Source: Enterobacter kobei (GTDB lineage Bacteria; Pseudomonadota; Gammaproteobacteria; Enterobacterales; Enterobacteriaceae). From it: a stretch of DNA of 64,000 nt. The notes below the pieces were generated by a model, which had not been told where the DNA came from, searched no databases, and worked only from the letters and a program-made list of their open reading frames with translations. Position 1 is the stretch's first letter. Each line of letters begins with the position of its first letter. The DNA lies in the NCBI RefSeq assembly GCF_001729765.1, contig NZ_CP017181.1, forward strand, positions 3,844,001 through 3,908,000, written 5' to 3'. Shown one piece after another: positions 9,438-19,188 of this stretch. The translations under genes were made by a program, and so were the position numbers.

Positions 9438-10805
9438 ATGATTAGCGTATTCGATATCTTCAAAATCGGTATTGGTCCTTCCAGCTCTCACACCGTCGGA
9501 CCAATGAAAGCCGGTAAGCAGTTCACGGACGACTTGATTGCACGCGGCATCTTGCATGACGTTACCCGCGTGGTTGTCGATGTTTACGGTTCCCTTTCTC
9601 TGACCGGGAAAGGCCACCATACCGATATCGCCATTATCATGGGCCTGGCGGGGAACCTGCCGGATACCGTTGATATTGATGCGATCCCTGGCTTCATCCA
9701 GGATGTGAACACCCACGGTCGTTTGCTGCTGGCGAACGGTGAGCATGAGGTTGAATTCCCGGTTGACCATTGCATGAATTTCCATGCGGACAACCTGTCG
9801 CTGCACGAAAACGGCATGCGCATTACCGCGTTAGCCGGCGACAAAGCGGTTTACAGCCAGACGTATTACTCTATCGGCGGCGGTTTTATCGTCGACGAAG
9901 ACCACTTTGGTCAAACCAGTACCTCTTCTGTTGAAGTGCCGTATCCGTACAAAACGGCGGCGGATCTTCAGCGTCACTGCCAGGAGACGGGGCTTTCCCT
10001 CTCTGGTCTGATGATGAAAAACGAGCTGGCCCTTCATAGCAAAGAGGAACTTGAACAGCACTTCACCAGCGTCTGGGAAGTGATGCGCGGCGGTATTGAG
10101 CGCGGGATCACTACCGAAGGCGTTCTGCCTGGCAAGCTTCGCGTACCGCGTCGTGCGGCGGCGCTGCGCCGTATGCTGGTGAGCACCGACAAAACGACTA
10201 CCGACCCCATGGCCGTCGTGGACTGGATTAACATGTTTGCCCTGGCGGTGAATGAAGAGAACGCCGCAGGGGGCCGCGTGGTCACCGCGCCGACCAACGG
10301 CGCATGCGGTATCGTTCCGGCCGTGCTGGCGTACTACGACAAGTTTATCCGTGAGGTCAACGCCAACTCTCTGGCGCGCTACCTGCTGGTCGCCAGCGCG
10401 ATTGGTTCTCTGTATAAGATGAACGCGTCGATTTCCGGTGCGGAAGTGGGCTGCCAGGGTGAAGTCGGCGTGGCCTGCTCCATGGCAGCGGCGGGTCTGG
10501 CTGAACTGTTGGGCGCGAGCCCGGCTCAGGTGTGCATTGCGGCGGAAATCGGCATGGAGCATAACCTGGGTCTGACCTGTGACCCGGTTGCCGGGCAGGT
10601 ACAGGTACCGTGCATCGAGCGTAACGCGATCGCCTCCGTGAAGGCGGTGAACGCGGCACGTATGGCCCTGCGCCGCACCAGCGAACCGCGCGTCTGTCTC
10701 GATAAAGTTATCGAAACCATGTACGAAACCGGCAAAGATATGAACGCCAAATACCGCGAAACCTCTCGCGGCGGCCTGGCGATGAAGATCGTGACCTGCG
10801 ATTAA
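9438..10805 (+). CDS. sdaB: L-serine ammonia-lyase (deaminase) II SdaB
   Basis: Converts L-serine to pyruvate and ammonia using an oxygen-labile [4Fe-4S] cluster. At 455 residues, with the beta domain first ([20 protein letters not shown] at residues 2-21) and the catalytic alpha domain after, it is a single-chain type 2 enzyme. Cluster ligand candidates are the cysteines in [24 protein letters not shown] and [10 protein letters not shown]. The name SdaB rather than SdaA rests on the pairing with sdaC. Confidence 0.95.
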   Translation: MISVFDIFKIGIGPSSSHTVGPMKAGKQFTDDLIARGILHDVTRVVVDVYGSLSLTGKGHHTDIAIIMGLAGNLPDTVDIDAIPGFIQDVNTHGRLLLANGEHEVEFPVDHCMNFHADNLSLHENGMRITALAGDKAVYSQTYYSIGGGFIVDEDHFGQTSTSSVEVPYPYKTAADLQRHCQETGLSLSGLMMKNELALHSKEELEQHFTSVWEVMRGGIERGITTEGVLPGKLRVPRRAAALRRMLVSTDKTTTDPMAVVDWINMFALAVNEENAAGGRVVTAPTNGACGIVPAVLAYYDKFIREVNANSLARYLLVASAIGSLYKMNASISGAEVGCQGEVGVACSMAAAGLAELLGASPAQVCIAAEIGMEHNLGLTCDPVAGQVQVPCIERNAIASVKAVNAARMALRRTSEPRVCLDKVIETMYETGKDMNAKYRETSRGGLAMKIVTCD

Positions 10806-10814
10806 GCCTCTCAG

Positions 10815-10837
10815 GAAGCCTCGTTTTGCGAGGCTTC
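10815..10837 (+). terminator. Probable terminator of sdaC-sdaB
   Basis: GAAGCCTC and GAGGCTTC form a perfect stem with a TTTTG-type loop ten bases after the sdaB stop. The downstream T content is modest (TTCCTGTTTT), so termination strength is uncertain. Confidence 0.7.
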
Positions 10838-10917
10838 TTCCTGTTTTCCCTCACGCTATTCGTCTCAACCCGCTGACAGTGATACCCTTTACCCATTAGC
10901 TTTAAGGGAGATTATCT

Positions 10918-11673
10918 GTGGCTGTTCATTTACTTATCGTCGACGCGCTCAACCTGATTCGCCGTATCCATGCGGTACAGGGCACGCCCTGTAAGGACAC
11001 TTGCCTGCACGCGCTGGAGCAGCTTATTCGCCATAGCGAACCTACCCATGCAGTGGCGGTGTTTGATGACGAAGCGCGGAACAGCGGCTGGCGACACCAG
11101 CGTCTCCCTGACTACAAGGCCGGACGCGCGCCGATGCCGGACGACCTGCATGCCGAAATGCCCGTTATTCGCGCGGCCTTTGAACAACGCGGCGTTCCCT
11201 GCTGGGGCGCGCACGGCAACGAAGCGGACGATCTGGCCGCGACGCTTGCGGTCAAGGTAGCGAGTGCCGGACATCAGGCCACTATCGTTTCAACGGATAA
11301 AGGCTACTGCCAGCTTCTCTCTCCCACCATCCGCATCCGCGATTACTTCCAGAAACGCTGGCTGGACGCGCCATTTATTGCCAGCGAGTTTGGCGTCTCA
11401 CCAGATCAACTGCCTGACTACTGGGGACTGGCGGGGATTAGCAGCTCGAAGGTACCGGGGGTCGCGGGTATCGGGCCGAAGAGCGCCGCCCAGCTGCTGA
11501 CAGATTTTCAGAGTCTGGAGGGGATATACGCCAGGCTGGATGACGTGCCGGAAAAATGGCGCAAAAAGCTGGAGGCGCACAAAGAGATGGCGTTTATATG
11601 TCGGGATGTGGCGACGTTACAGACGGATTTACAGCTGGACGGGAATTTGCAGCAGTTGCGGTTAGAGCGTTAA
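10918..11673 (+). CDS. xni: Flap endonuclease Xni (ExoIX)
   Basis: Structure-specific nuclease related to the 5'-nuclease domain of DNA polymerase I. The 251 residues include [14 protein letters not shown] near the N terminus, [15 protein letters not shown] (about 63-77), [14 protein letters not shown] (about 101-114) and [12 protein letters not shown] (about 123-134), followed by a helix-hairpin-helix region [14 protein letters not shown]. The family lacks some acidic metal ligands of other flap endonucleases. The start is GTG at 10918, preceded by AAGGGAGA; the following residues [12 protein letters not shown] align with E. coli. Confidence 0.94.
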   Translation: MAVHLLIVDALNLIRRIHAVQGTPCKDTCLHALEQLIRHSEPTHAVAVFDDEARNSGWRHQRLPDYKAGRAPMPDDLHAEMPVIRAAFEQRGVPCWGAHGNEADDLAATLAVKVASAGHQATIVSTDKGYCQLLSPTIRIRDYFQKRWLDAPFIASEFGVSPDQLPDYWGLAGISSSKVPGVAGIGPKSAAQLLTDFQSLEGIYARLDDVPEKWRKKLEAHKEMAFICRDVATLQTDLQLDGNLQQLRLER

Positions 11674-11692
11674 ACGGTTCACGGTTTTGTTG

Positions 11693-11718
11693 GCCCGGCA
11701 AGCACAGCGCCACCGGGC
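11693..11718. repeat. REP-like palindrome between xni and rlmM
   Basis: GCCCGG and CCGGGC arms enclose AAGCACAGCGCCA, in the style of a degenerate REP element. It lies in the 60-base gap between two convergent genes. Confidence 0.55.
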
Positions 11719-11733
11719 AAAACAAAGCGCGCG

Positions 11734-12834
11734 CTATCGCTCGTCGCGACGCCCGCCTACGGCCGCCCACCAGCGACGAATATGTACCGTCACCTCTTCG
11801 CGATCGTGATACAGCTGACGCGCCTGGATCTCCACGTTAATACCGTGCTCATCCAGTTGCGCCTGGATGTAGGCCAGGTTCTGAGAGACCTCCTCGTAGC
11901 GCTTTTTCATCGGCAGCTTAAGGTTGAAAATGGTCTCGCGGCACCAGCCGTTCACCAGCCAGGAGGCCATCAGCGCGGCCACTTTTGCTGGCTTCTCAAC
12001 CATGTCGCACACCATCCAGGAGATGTTGTTACGGGTCGGACGATAGCGGAAACCGTCTTCACGCAGCCAGGTTACCTGCCCGGTGTCCATCAGGCTTTGC
12101 GCCATTGGGCCGTTATCAACAGACGATACCCACATATTGCGTTTCACCAGCTGATAGGTCCAGCCGCCCGGGCACGCGCCAAGATCGACGGCATACATAC
12201 CGTTAGCCAGACGCTCGTCCCACTCATCGGCCGGGATAAAGACGTGGAAGGCCTCTTCCAGCTTCAGGGTTGAGCGGCTCGGTGCATCCGACGGGAACTT
12301 CAGACGCGGGATCCCCATATAGAATGGCGAATTATTGTTGGTATACGAATAGCCGGCATAACAGCAGCCCGGAGCGATAAAGAAGATGTGTACTACCGGA
12401 CGCTTCGGCGTTTCGTAGTTCGTCAGCACGCCCGCATCACGCAGCGCCGCGCGCAGCGGCACGGTAAATTTGCGGCAGAACTTCATCAGCTCTTTACTTT
12501 CGTTAGTATCCGCCACTTCCACGCGCAGATCGCCGCCCTTCTCCACTACGCCCTGCAGCATGCCGACAATTGGCGTGATGCGGTCTTCCGGGGGAAGGTC
12601 TTTCAACAGCTCACCCGCCACAAACATCTGACGAGCGAAGATCAACGAACTAAACGGCAGTTCGCGCGCCAGCTTATCCGCATCTTCGGGCTGATAGCAT
12701 TCAAAGACCACATAGCCCGCATTCTCTTTCACGCGGGCAAAGCCGAAGACGTCGCGCTTCGCCGCTTTATCGGTAATTTCCGCGGCGCACTCTTTCTCAA
12801 ACCCCGGGCGACAATATAAAACAACTTTATTCAT
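11734..12834 (-). CDS. rlmM: 23S rRNA 2'-O-ribose C2498 methyltransferase RlmM
   Basis: Methylates the ribose of C2498 in the peptidyl transferase region of 23S rRNA before 50S assembly. The 366-residue protein has an N-terminal THUMP-like RNA-binding part and a Rossmann methyltransferase domain with the SAM loop [14 protein letters not shown] (about 222-235). The ATG at 12834 ([12 protein letters not shown]) is chosen over an upstream TTG because it fits the E. coli start. It overlaps the end of ygdD by eight bases. Confidence 0.95.
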   Translation of the reverse strand: MNKVVLYCRPGFEKECAAEITDKAAKRDVFGFARVKENAGYVVFECYQPEDADKLARELPFSSLIFARQMFVAGELLKDLPPEDRITPIVGMLQGVVEKGGDLRVEVADTNESKELMKFCRKFTVPLRAALRDAGVLTNYETPKRPVVHIFFIAPGCCYAGYSYTNNNSPFYMGIPRLKFPSDAPSRSTLKLEEAFHVFIPADEWDERLANGMYAVDLGACPGGWTYQLVKRNMWVSSVDNGPMAQSLMDTGQVTWLREDGFRYRPTRNNISWMVCDMVEKPAKVAALMASWLVNGWCRETIFNLKLPMKKRYEEVSQNLAYIQAQLDEHGINVEIQARQLYHDREEVTVHIRRWWAAVGGRRDER

Positions 12835-13222
12835 GAACAACGCCCTTGCGTTTCAGACGGATAGCTCCGATAAACATTAATACCCACCCCACCAGGAAGC
12901 TGACGCCGCCGACGGGTGTAACAAACGCCCAAAGGCGCAGATGTGAAAGTGCCAGACAGTAGAGGCTGCCGCTGAACAGCACAGTACCCAGCGCCAGAAA
13001 AACGCTGCTCCAGTAAAACCAGATGCTGATCCGACGCTGCATCGCCACCGCCAGTCCGAAAATAGCCAGCGTATGGAACGCCTGGTATTCAAGGCCGGTC
13101 TGGATCCAGCCCATCTCGACAGCACCCAACGACTTGCTCAATACATGTGCGCCAAAGGCGCCCAGTGCAACAAAAATAAAGCCACTCACCGCGGCAAAAA
13201 TAAGCATGAATCGGCTGGTCAT
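12827..13222 (-). CDS. ygdD: Inner-membrane protein YgdD (DUF423)
   Basis: Hydrophobic protein of 131 residues with four predicted helices: [20 protein letters not shown] (5-24), [15 protein letters not shown] (49-63), [17 protein letters not shown] (71-87) and [20 protein letters not shown]. Its function is unknown. The ATG at 13222 (MTSRFMLIF) matches E. coli; an upstream in-frame start at 13258 is less likely. It forms a probable operon with rlmM and lies 39 bases downstream of gcvA on the same strand. Confidence 0.92.
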   Translation of the reverse strand: MTSRFMLIFAAVSGFIFVALGAFGAHVLSKSLGAVEMGWIQTGLEYQAFHTLAIFGLAVAMQRRISIWFYWSSVFLALGTVLFSGSLYCLALSHLRLWAFVTPVGGVSFLVGWVLMFIGAIRLKRKGVVHE

Positions 13223-13261
13223 GTTTAAGTCCTGAATTAATGCGTGCCCGGCACACAAACG

Positions 13262-14179
13262 TTATTGTTCATACCTGAAGCGGAATTTCTCTTGCTCGCT
13301 TGCCGCCTTTGCCAGTATCCACTGCCGGAAGGCGGCTATTTTACCCAGTTCTGCCTGACTGTCATGACAAACCAGATAAAATGCATTTTTGCTGACCAGT
13401 ACGTCATTAAACGGGCAAACCAGACGGCCTGCCTCAATTTCGGACTGCGCCATCACGTTGTTAGCCAACGCCACGCCCTGCCCGTGAATGGCAGCCTGTA
13501 GCACCATCGCACTGTGGCTAAAAATGGGCCCTTGCTGCACGTTTATATGACTTAGACCTAATTGACGGGTATACGTTTGCCAGTCGCGGCGAGAGGCATC
13601 ATGTAAAAGCGTATGCTGCGCCAGGTCAGCGGGTGTCTTCAGCGCTTTGTCGCCCGTTAACAGCAGAGGCGAGCAGACCGGCAGCAGATATTCTGCGTAT
13701 AATTTCTCGACACGCAAGCCCGGCCAGTTACCTCGACCGTAAAAAATGGCGACATCCACATCATCGGCCAGCTTGTCTTCCTGACGATCCACCGCCTGGA
13801 TTCGAACGTCGATCCCCGGATAAGCTGAGTTAAAGCTTGAGAGTCTTGGCACCAGCCACTGAATGGCAAAACTGGGTAATAAACTGACAGTCAGGGCACC
13901 TTTTGCACTGCGGGCCTGCAGCTTGCGCGTGGCTTCCGTGAGCTGGGAAAAAATCTCTTTAATATCCTGAAAATAGCTCTGCCCTTCTTCAGTCAACAGC
14001 AATGAACGATTGCGTCGACGAAATAGCTTAAGGCCCAGGAAATCCTCCAGAGACTTGATTTGATGACTTACTGCGGCCTGTGTCACAAAAAGCTCATCTG
14101 CCGCACGGGTGAAGCTGAGGTGACGTGCTGCTGCATCAAAAACGCGTAATGCATTAAGGGGTGGCAATCGCTTTGACAT
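13262..14179 (-). CDS. gcvA: LysR-type regulator GcvA of the glycine cleavage operon
   Basis: DNA-binding regulator that activates gcvTHP with glycine and represses it with purines, and also activates the divergent sRNA gene gcvB. The 305 residues carry the winged helix-turn-helix in LSFTRAADELFVTQAAVSHQ (about 21-40) and a periplasmic-binding-protein-like effector domain. A CTAAT pentamer, the GcvA core recognition sequence, occurs in the gcvA-gcvB gap on the minus strand at 14236-14240. Confidence 0.96.
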   Translation of the reverse strand: MSKRLPPLNALRVFDAAARHLSFTRAADELFVTQAAVSHQIKSLEDFLGLKLFRRRNRSLLLTEEGQSYFQDIKEIFSQLTEATRKLQARSAKGALTVSLLPSFAIQWLVPRLSSFNSAYPGIDVRIQAVDRQEDKLADDVDVAIFYGRGNWPGLRVEKLYAEYLLPVCSPLLLTGDKALKTPADLAQHTLLHDASRRDWQTYTRQLGLSHINVQQGPIFSHSAMVLQAAIHGQGVALANNVMAQSEIEAGRLVCPFNDVLVSKNAFYLVCHDSQAELGKIAAFRQWILAKAASEQEKFRFRYEQ

Positions 14180-14272
14180 GGTTATCTGGCTTAGATGTTA
14201 ACTGAATTTAACAAATAGGAAACAACGTTTAACCTATTAGTTTTTTTTATCTGAGCCATTATAATTTGTCCG

Positions 14273-14301
14273 TTGAGGAACTACCAGCAAATACCTATAG
14301 T
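14273..14301 (+). promoter_or_regulatory. gcvB promoter
   Basis: TTGAGG (14273-14278) and TATAGT (14296-14301) are spaced by 17 bases. The -10 ends six bases before the GcvB 5' end inferred by similarity. Confidence 0.85.
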
Positions 14302-14307
14302 GGCGGC

Positions 14308-14515
14308 ACTTCCTGAGCCGGAACGAAGAGCTTTTTTCGGAATGCGTGTTCTGAAGGGCTTTTGGCTTACGGTTGTGATGTTGTGTTGTTGTGTTTGCAA
14401 TTGGTCTGCGATTCAGACCACGGTAGCAACGCTACCAATTTTTCACTTCCTGTACATTTACCCTGTCTGTCCATAGTGATTAATGTAGCACCGCCAACTT
14501 GCGGTGCTTTTTTTT
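14308..14515 (+). ncRNA. gcvB: GcvB small RNA
   Basis: Hfq-dependent sRNA that represses many amino acid and peptide transporter mRNAs. The 208 bases start ACTTCCTGAGCCGGAACGAA and include the G/U-rich target-binding region GGTTGTGATGTTGTGTTGTT (about 14372-14391). They end in the stem GCACCGC/GCGGTGC followed by eight T residues. The match to E. coli GcvB is near complete over the target-binding region and the terminator, and the position divergent from gcvA is conserved. SdaC, encoded in this same window, is a known type of GcvB target (amino acid uptake). Confidence 0.97.
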
Positions 14516-14528
14516 CGCCTGCGATCGG

Positions 14529-14756
14529 TTAATGCTCGATCTCTTTCATCTCTTTCACGTCCGTGCGGTTGATCTGCTGCTTGTTCCCGTTCGCATCTTT
14601 ATACGAAATCATCCCGGTATCGTTATCGGTTGTCGGTTTCCCTTCCGAAACGATGGAACGACCATCGTTGGTATGCATCACGTAGTTGTTACCAGAACAG
14701 GCGCTCAGGGCAAAAGTAAACGCACAGGCAGAAATGATTGCAGCTGTCTTATTCAT
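14529..14756 (-). CDS. ygdI: Small lipoprotein YgdI (DUF903)
   Basis: Secreted lipoprotein of 75 residues. The signal peptide MNKTAAIISACAFTFALSAC ends in the lipobox LSAC, giving a lipidated Cys20. The short mature part, with HTNDGRSIVSEGKPTTDNDTG, has the small SH3-like fold of the YgdI/YgdR family. Its function is unknown. It is a paralogue of YgdR at 42017, with the same layout of TxDGR, GKP and DxDTG motifs. It lies on the opposite strand just after the gcvB terminator. Confidence 0.93.
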   Translation of the reverse strand: MNKTAAIISACAFTFALSACSGNNYVMHTNDGRSIVSEGKPTTDNDTGMISYKDANGNKQQINRTDVKEMKEIEH

Positions 14757-14948
14757 GATTATTCTCCTTTAGCAATTAATGCTATTCAAACCTCGATTTA
14801 TAACAGGCTAAAACATCCGCCTAACACTATTTAGCATAACCTGCTTTTACGAGGTCGCCAGGATAAGCAGACGAATCTGATAGATATCAACCTCCTTGCC
14901 CTGCCGCTGAAATTGCGCGACGATCGCGTTATTGATATGAGGAGTCCC

Positions 14949-16154
14949 ATGAACGCTTTCAGTCCTGCGCAGTTTCGCGCACAGTTCCCGGCGCTGGCCG
15001 ATGCCGGTGTTTACCTTGATAGCGCCGCCACCGCTTTGAAACCCCAGGCGGTGATTGACGCGACGCAGCAGTTCTACAGCCTGAGCGCCGGGAACGTGCA
15101 TCGCAGTCAGTTTGCCGAAGCGCAGCGCTTAACCGCGCGCTACGAAGCCGCACGCGATCAGGTTGCACGCCTGATCAATGCTGAAAGCGGAAAAAGTATC
15201 GTCTGGACGCGCGGCACGACCGAAGCCATTAATATGGTGGCTCAGTGCTATGCCCGCCCACGGCTGCAGGCAGGAGATGAAATCATCGTCAGCGAGGCGG
15301 AACACCACGCTAACCTGGTGCCGTGGCTGATGGTGGCCGAGCAAACGGGGGCGCAGATTGTCAAACTTCCGTTGGGTGCAGACTTCCTGCCTGATGTGGC
15401 ACGTTTGCCCGAGCTGATTACCCCACGCAGCCGCATCCTGGCGTTGGGGCAGATGTCCAACGTCACCGGTGGCTGCCCGGATCTGGCCCGCGCTATTGAG
15501 ATTGCCCATGCCAGCGGTATGGTGGTGATGGTCGACGGGGCGCAGGGGGTAGTGCATTTCCCGGCTGATGTGCAGGCGCTTGATATCGACTTCTATGCCT
15601 TCTCCGGACATAAGCTCTACGGGCCAACCGGCATTGGCGCACTCTACGGCAAGCCGGAACGGCTGGCGCAAATGACGCCGTGGCTCGGGGGCGGCAAAAT
15701 GATTACCGAGGTGACATTCGACGGCTTCAAAACGCAGGATGTACCTTATCGTCTGGAAGCCGGTACGCCAAACGTGGCGGGCGTGATTGGCTTAAGCGCT
15801 GCGCTGGAGTGGCTGACTGAAACAGACATTGTTCAGGCGGAGAGCTGGAGCCGCGGCCTGGCGACGCTGGCAGAAGAAGAACTTAAAAAACGCCCCGGTT
15901 TCCGCTCGTTCCGCGTACAAGACTCGAGCCTGCTCGCCTTTGATTTCGCAGGCGTTCATCATAGCGACATGGTGACGCTGCTGGCCGGGTACGGCATTGC
16001 CCTGCGGGCAGGACAGCACTGCGCCCAGCCGCTTCTGGCAGCGCTCGGCGTGAGCGGCACCCTGCGCGCCTCGTTTGCGCCGTATAATACTCAAAGCGAT
16101 GTCGAGGCACTGATTAGCGCCGTTGACCGCGCCCTTGAAATACTGGTGGATTAA
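14949..16154 (+). CDS. csdA: Cysteine desulfurase CsdA
   Basis: PLP enzyme that removes sulfur from cysteine (or cysteine sulfinate) as a persulfide and passes it to CsdE. It has 401 residues, starting [16 protein letters not shown] at the ATG at 14949, which has a GAGGAG site in front. The PLP lysine lies in [12 protein letters not shown] (about 219-230), and the persulfide cysteine in [11 protein letters not shown] (about 353-363). Its stop overlaps the csdE start as TAATG. Confidence 0.96.
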   Translation: MNAFSPAQFRAQFPALADAGVYLDSAATALKPQAVIDATQQFYSLSAGNVHRSQFAEAQRLTARYEAARDQVARLINAESGKSIVWTRGTTEAINMVAQCYARPRLQAGDEIIVSEAEHHANLVPWLMVAEQTGAQIVKLPLGADFLPDVARLPELITPRSRILALGQMSNVTGGCPDLARAIEIAHASGMVVMVDGAQGVVHFPADVQALDIDFYAFSGHKLYGPTGIGALYGKPERLAQMTPWLGGGKMITEVTFDGFKTQDVPYRLEAGTPNVAGVIGLSAALEWLTETDIVQAESWSRGLATLAEEELKKRPGFRSFRVQDSSLLAFDFAGVHHSDMVTLLAGYGIALRAGQHCAQPLLAALGVSGTLRASFAPYNTQSDVEALISAVDRALEILVD

Positions 16155-16600
16155 TGACTCAAGCAGCGTTAGCCGGACATCCGTTCGGCACGGTCATCAC
16201 AGAAGAGACCTTAAAACAGACCTTCGCTCCCCTCACGCAGTGGGAGGACAAATATCGTCAGCTGATCCTGCTGGGCAAGCAGCTCCCCACGCTTTCAGAC
16301 GATCTTAAAGCGCAGGCGAAAGAGATCGCTGGCTGCGAGAACCGCGTCTGGCTCGGGTTTAGCGTATCCGGGGAGAAGCTTCACTTCTTCGGCGACAGCG
16401 AAGGCCGTATCGTGCGCGGGCTGCTGGCGGTTCTGTTAACCGCAGTGGAAGGGAAAAGCGCGGCAGAATTGTTAGCACATTCGCCGCTAATGTTCTTCGA
16501 TGAGCTCGGGCTGCGCGCGCAGCTCAGCGCCTCACGCGGTCAGGGTCTGATCGCGCTCAGTGACGCGGTACTGGACGCAGCACGTCAGGCTCAGGCCTGA
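16154..16600 (+). CDS. csdE: Sulfur acceptor protein CsdE
   Basis: SufE-like partner that accepts sulfur from CsdA and hands it on, including towards TcdA. It has 148 residues with the acceptor Cys61 in [12 protein letters not shown]. It is translationally coupled to csdA. The stop TGA is part of a ten-base palindrome, TCAGGCCTGA, whose other half is the stop of the convergent tcdA gene. Confidence 0.96.
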   Translation: MTQAALAGHPFGTVITEETLKQTFAPLTQWEDKYRQLILLGKQLPTLSDDLKAQAKEIAGCENRVWLGFSVSGEKLHFFGDSEGRIVRGLLAVLLTAVEGKSAAELLAHSPLMFFDELGLRAQLSASRGQGLIALSDAVLDAARQAQA

Positions 16601-17397
16601 CGTTCCGCCTTCGCCATCATCTTTTTCAGGGCGTGAGAAACCGCCACAAAGCCAAAGGAAGCGGTTACCATGGTGGCCGCCCCAAACCCTGAGGCGCAAT
16701 CCATACGTTTGGGTCCTTCCGCCGTACTTTTCATTGCGCAGACCGACCCATCCGCCTGGGGATAGACCAGCGCTTCGGTTGAGAACACGCAGTCAACGCC
16801 CAGCTTGCCTTTGCTGTTCTTCACCACGTTAAAGTCGCTTTTCAGGCGTTCACGCAGCTTTGCCGCCAGCGGATCCTGAATGGTTTTCGCCAGGTCGGCG
16901 ACCTGGATTTGCGTCGGATCGATTTGCCCGCCCGCGCCGCCCGTCGTGACCAGCGGCACCTTGTAGCGACGGCAGTAGGCGATCAGCGCCGCTTTGGGAC
17001 GCACGCTGTCGATAGCGTCAATCACATAGCTGTATCCTTTACTCATGTACTCCGCGACGTTATCTGCCGTGACAAAGTCGTCGATCACCGTCACGCGACA
17101 TTCCGGGTTAATGAGACGAATGCGTTCCGCCATCACTTCAGACTTCGCCAGGCCGACGTTATCACGAAGGGCATGGATTTGACGGTTGGTATTGGTGACG
17201 CAAACGTCATCCATATCAATCAGCGTGATTGCGCCAATACCGGTTCTCGCCAGCGCCTCTGCCGCCCACGACCCCACACCACCAATGCCCACGACGCAGA
17301 CATGCGCATTCGCAAACAGCTGCAGGGCTTTTTCACCATAGAGACGTGCCGTGCCGCCAAAACGCTGACGCCAGGCATCGCTGATTACCACAGACAT
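16591..17397 (-). CDS. tcdA: tRNA threonylcarbamoyladenosine dehydratase TcdA (CsdL)
   Basis: E1-like ATP-dependent enzyme that cyclises t6A37 of tRNA to ct6A. Its 268 residues contain the nucleotide-binding loop [18 protein letters not shown] (about 36-53), [15 protein letters not shown], and the GGAGGQIDP segment. It works with CsdA and CsdE, encoded immediately next to it in convergent orientation with a ten-base 3' overlap. Confidence 0.95.
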   Translation of the reverse strand: MSVVISDAWRQRFGGTARLYGEKALQLFANAHVCVVGIGGVGSWAAEALARTGIGAITLIDMDDVCVTNTNRQIHALRDNVGLAKSEVMAERIRLINPECRVTVIDDFVTADNVAEYMSKGYSYVIDAIDSVRPKAALIAYCRRYKVPLVTTGGAGGQIDPTQIQVADLAKTIQDPLAAKLRERLKSDFNVVKNSKGKLGVDCVFSTEALVYPQADGSVCAMKSTAEGPKRMDCASGFGAATMVTASFGFVAVSHALKKMMAKAERQA

Positions 17398-17411
17398 AAA
17401 ACCTCAGATGT

Positions 17412-17438
17412 AAAAAGGGTGAGGTTCTTCCTCACCCT
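17412..17438 (-). terminator. Terminator of mltA
   Basis: GGGTGAGG and CCTCACCC form a stem that, read on the minus strand after mltA, is followed by five U residues. Confidence 0.85.
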
Positions 17439-17474
17439 GAACAAGTAATCCGTATTGCGCTCAGAATACCACAA

Positions 17475-18572
17475 TCAACCGCTGAATACGTTTCCGGTAC
17501 CCGGTGCGGCCTTCAGCACCCACACGCGTCCGTAGTGGTTATACCAGCCCGCACGGTGGCCAGCATCCGGACCAATGCCCTGATAAATATCGAAGTGCTG
17601 GCCTTTAATCGCCCCGCCCACATCCAGCGCCACCATCAGACGCAGCTCATACTGACCGTTGAATTTACCGTTGTTGTCCAGCAGCGGGACTTCCGCCAGC
17701 AGCGTGGTACCCGCAGGAATAATAGAACGATCCGATGCCACCGACGCACGGCCAATCAGCGGAACGGCACTCGCCCCCTTCACCGGCGCGAAGTTTTGCG
17801 GTTTAAAGAAGACGAACGACGGGTTCTGCTCCAGCAGTTCACGCACCTCGGCTTCACTGTGCTTTTCGCCCCACTCGCGGATCGCCTGCATCGACATATC
17901 TTCCTTCTTCACTTCACCGCGGTCGATCAGCACCTTACCAATACTGCGATAGGCGTGGCCGTTTTTACCGGAATAGCTGAAGAAGTTAAGCGGCGAACCG
18001 TCGCCAAAATCGATGTAGCCACTGCCCTGAACGTCCATGATGAAGTTATCCATCAGGGAGTTGCTGTAAGCCAGAACGTAGTTTTCGCTCAGCGCACCCG
18101 CGTAGATCTCTGCACGAGAAGGCAGACGACCGCGTTTTGGCGGCATACGGTAGATAGGATACTGGAACTCACCCTGGCGCGTGTGTCGCGCCTGAATCAC
18201 GGGCGTGTAATACCCTGTGAACTGGACGTTGCCGTAGTTATCCGCCCCTTCCATCTGCCAGGCGTCAATACCAAACTGGCGCATGTTGCGCGTATCACCG
18301 CCTGCTTTCAGCCAGTCCTGGACGGCGTTGTACACGCTACTCTGAGTGCCATACAGACGCGGCGACGCATTGCGGATCTGGTAAACCTGCTCGGAGAAAT
18401 CGCCGGCGTTGATCGGAGCACCGACAGCATCAGGCTGATTAACTAAAGAGAAAGGCTGGGATAACTTCCCGTCTTTATACTGTTGACCGCGATCGGTCGG
18501 TTTGGAAGAGCAGGCCGCAAGAATCGCTACCATTGCGCCTGCCATCAGATACTTCGCCCAACGTCCTTTCAT
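17475..18572 (-). CDS. mltA: Membrane-bound lytic murein transglycosylase A
   Basis: Outer-membrane lipoprotein that cleaves peptidoglycan glycan strands with formation of 1,6-anhydromuramic acid. At 365 residues it matches E. coli MltA. The lipobox ILAAC gives Cys21 after the signal peptide MKGRWAKYLMAGAMVAI. The catalytic region contains VQGSGYIDFGDG (about 181-192) and the C-terminal VALDVGGAIKGQHFDIYQG with the expected active-site aspartates. Confidence 0.96.
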   Translation of the reverse strand: MKGRWAKYLMAGAMVAILAACSSKPTDRGQQYKDGKLSQPFSLVNQPDAVGAPINAGDFSEQVYQIRNASPRLYGTQSSVYNAVQDWLKAGGDTRNMRQFGIDAWQMEGADNYGNVQFTGYYTPVIQARHTRQGEFQYPIYRMPPKRGRLPSRAEIYAGALSENYVLAYSNSLMDNFIMDVQGSGYIDFGDGSPLNFFSYSGKNGHAYRSIGKVLIDRGEVKKEDMSMQAIREWGEKHSEAEVRELLEQNPSFVFFKPQNFAPVKGASAVPLIGRASVASDRSIIPAGTTLLAEVPLLDNNGKFNGQYELRLMVALDVGGAIKGQHFDIYQGIGPDAGHRAGWYNHYGRVWVLKAAPGTGNVFSG

Positions 18573-18739
18573 TATATCTCGTCTTTAAGTTGCCCATTTC
18601 CGCGTGATGAAGATAACAAACCGCCAGGGCTAATGAAATGCGTTCGCATGCCCTTTGGCAAATTTTGCGCAAAAAATAGTCCATACAGCGCCATGTCGTT
18701 CAATTTGCATACAAAATCATGATTTATGTAAAAAAGGGG

Positions 18740-18767
18740 TTGCATCACAAACCTATCCGAGTATAGT
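18740..18767 (+). promoter_or_regulatory. Promoter of the initiator tRNA operon
   Basis: TTGCAT (18740-18745) and TATAGT (18762-18767) are separated by 16 bases and followed by a G+C-rich discriminator GCGC, as expected for a stringently controlled stable RNA promoter. Confidence 0.8.
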
Positions 18768-18780
18768 GCGCATCCACGGA

Positions 18781-18857
<77 letters not shown>

Positions 18858-18901
18858 ATTAAAATTTGATGAAGTATCTTCTACGACAGTAGAAAGACGG
18901 A

Positions 18902-18978
<77 letters not shown>

Positions 18979-19022
18979 ATCAAATTTGAAGAAGTAAGTT
19001 TCTACAAGAGTAGAAAGACGGA

Positions 19023-19099
<77 letters not shown>

Positions 19100-19117
19100 A
19101 CACTTCTAAAAACAATA

Positions 19118-19141
19118 AACACCCTGAAGGGTGTTTTTTTG
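19118..19141 (+). terminator. Terminator of the tRNA operon
   Basis: AACACCCT and AGGGTGTT form a short stem followed by seven T residues. Confidence 0.9.
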
Positions 19142-19161
19142 TATCTGTCGTTTGTGAATGT

Positions 19162-19180
19162 GCCGGGCGTTTCACCCGGC
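19162..19180. repeat. Short REP-like hairpin after amiC
   Basis: GCCGGG and CCCGGC arms flank CGTTTCA, nine bases beyond the amiC stop. It resembles one half of a degenerate REP element and could end or protect the amiC transcript. Confidence 0.4.
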
Positions 19181-19188
19181 TGAATGCG

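Noticed and set aside
17535-18446. A 303-codon plus-strand frame opposite mltA
   Set aside because: It lies entirely inside mltA, has no recognisable motif or ribosome binding site, and has shadow-type composition.
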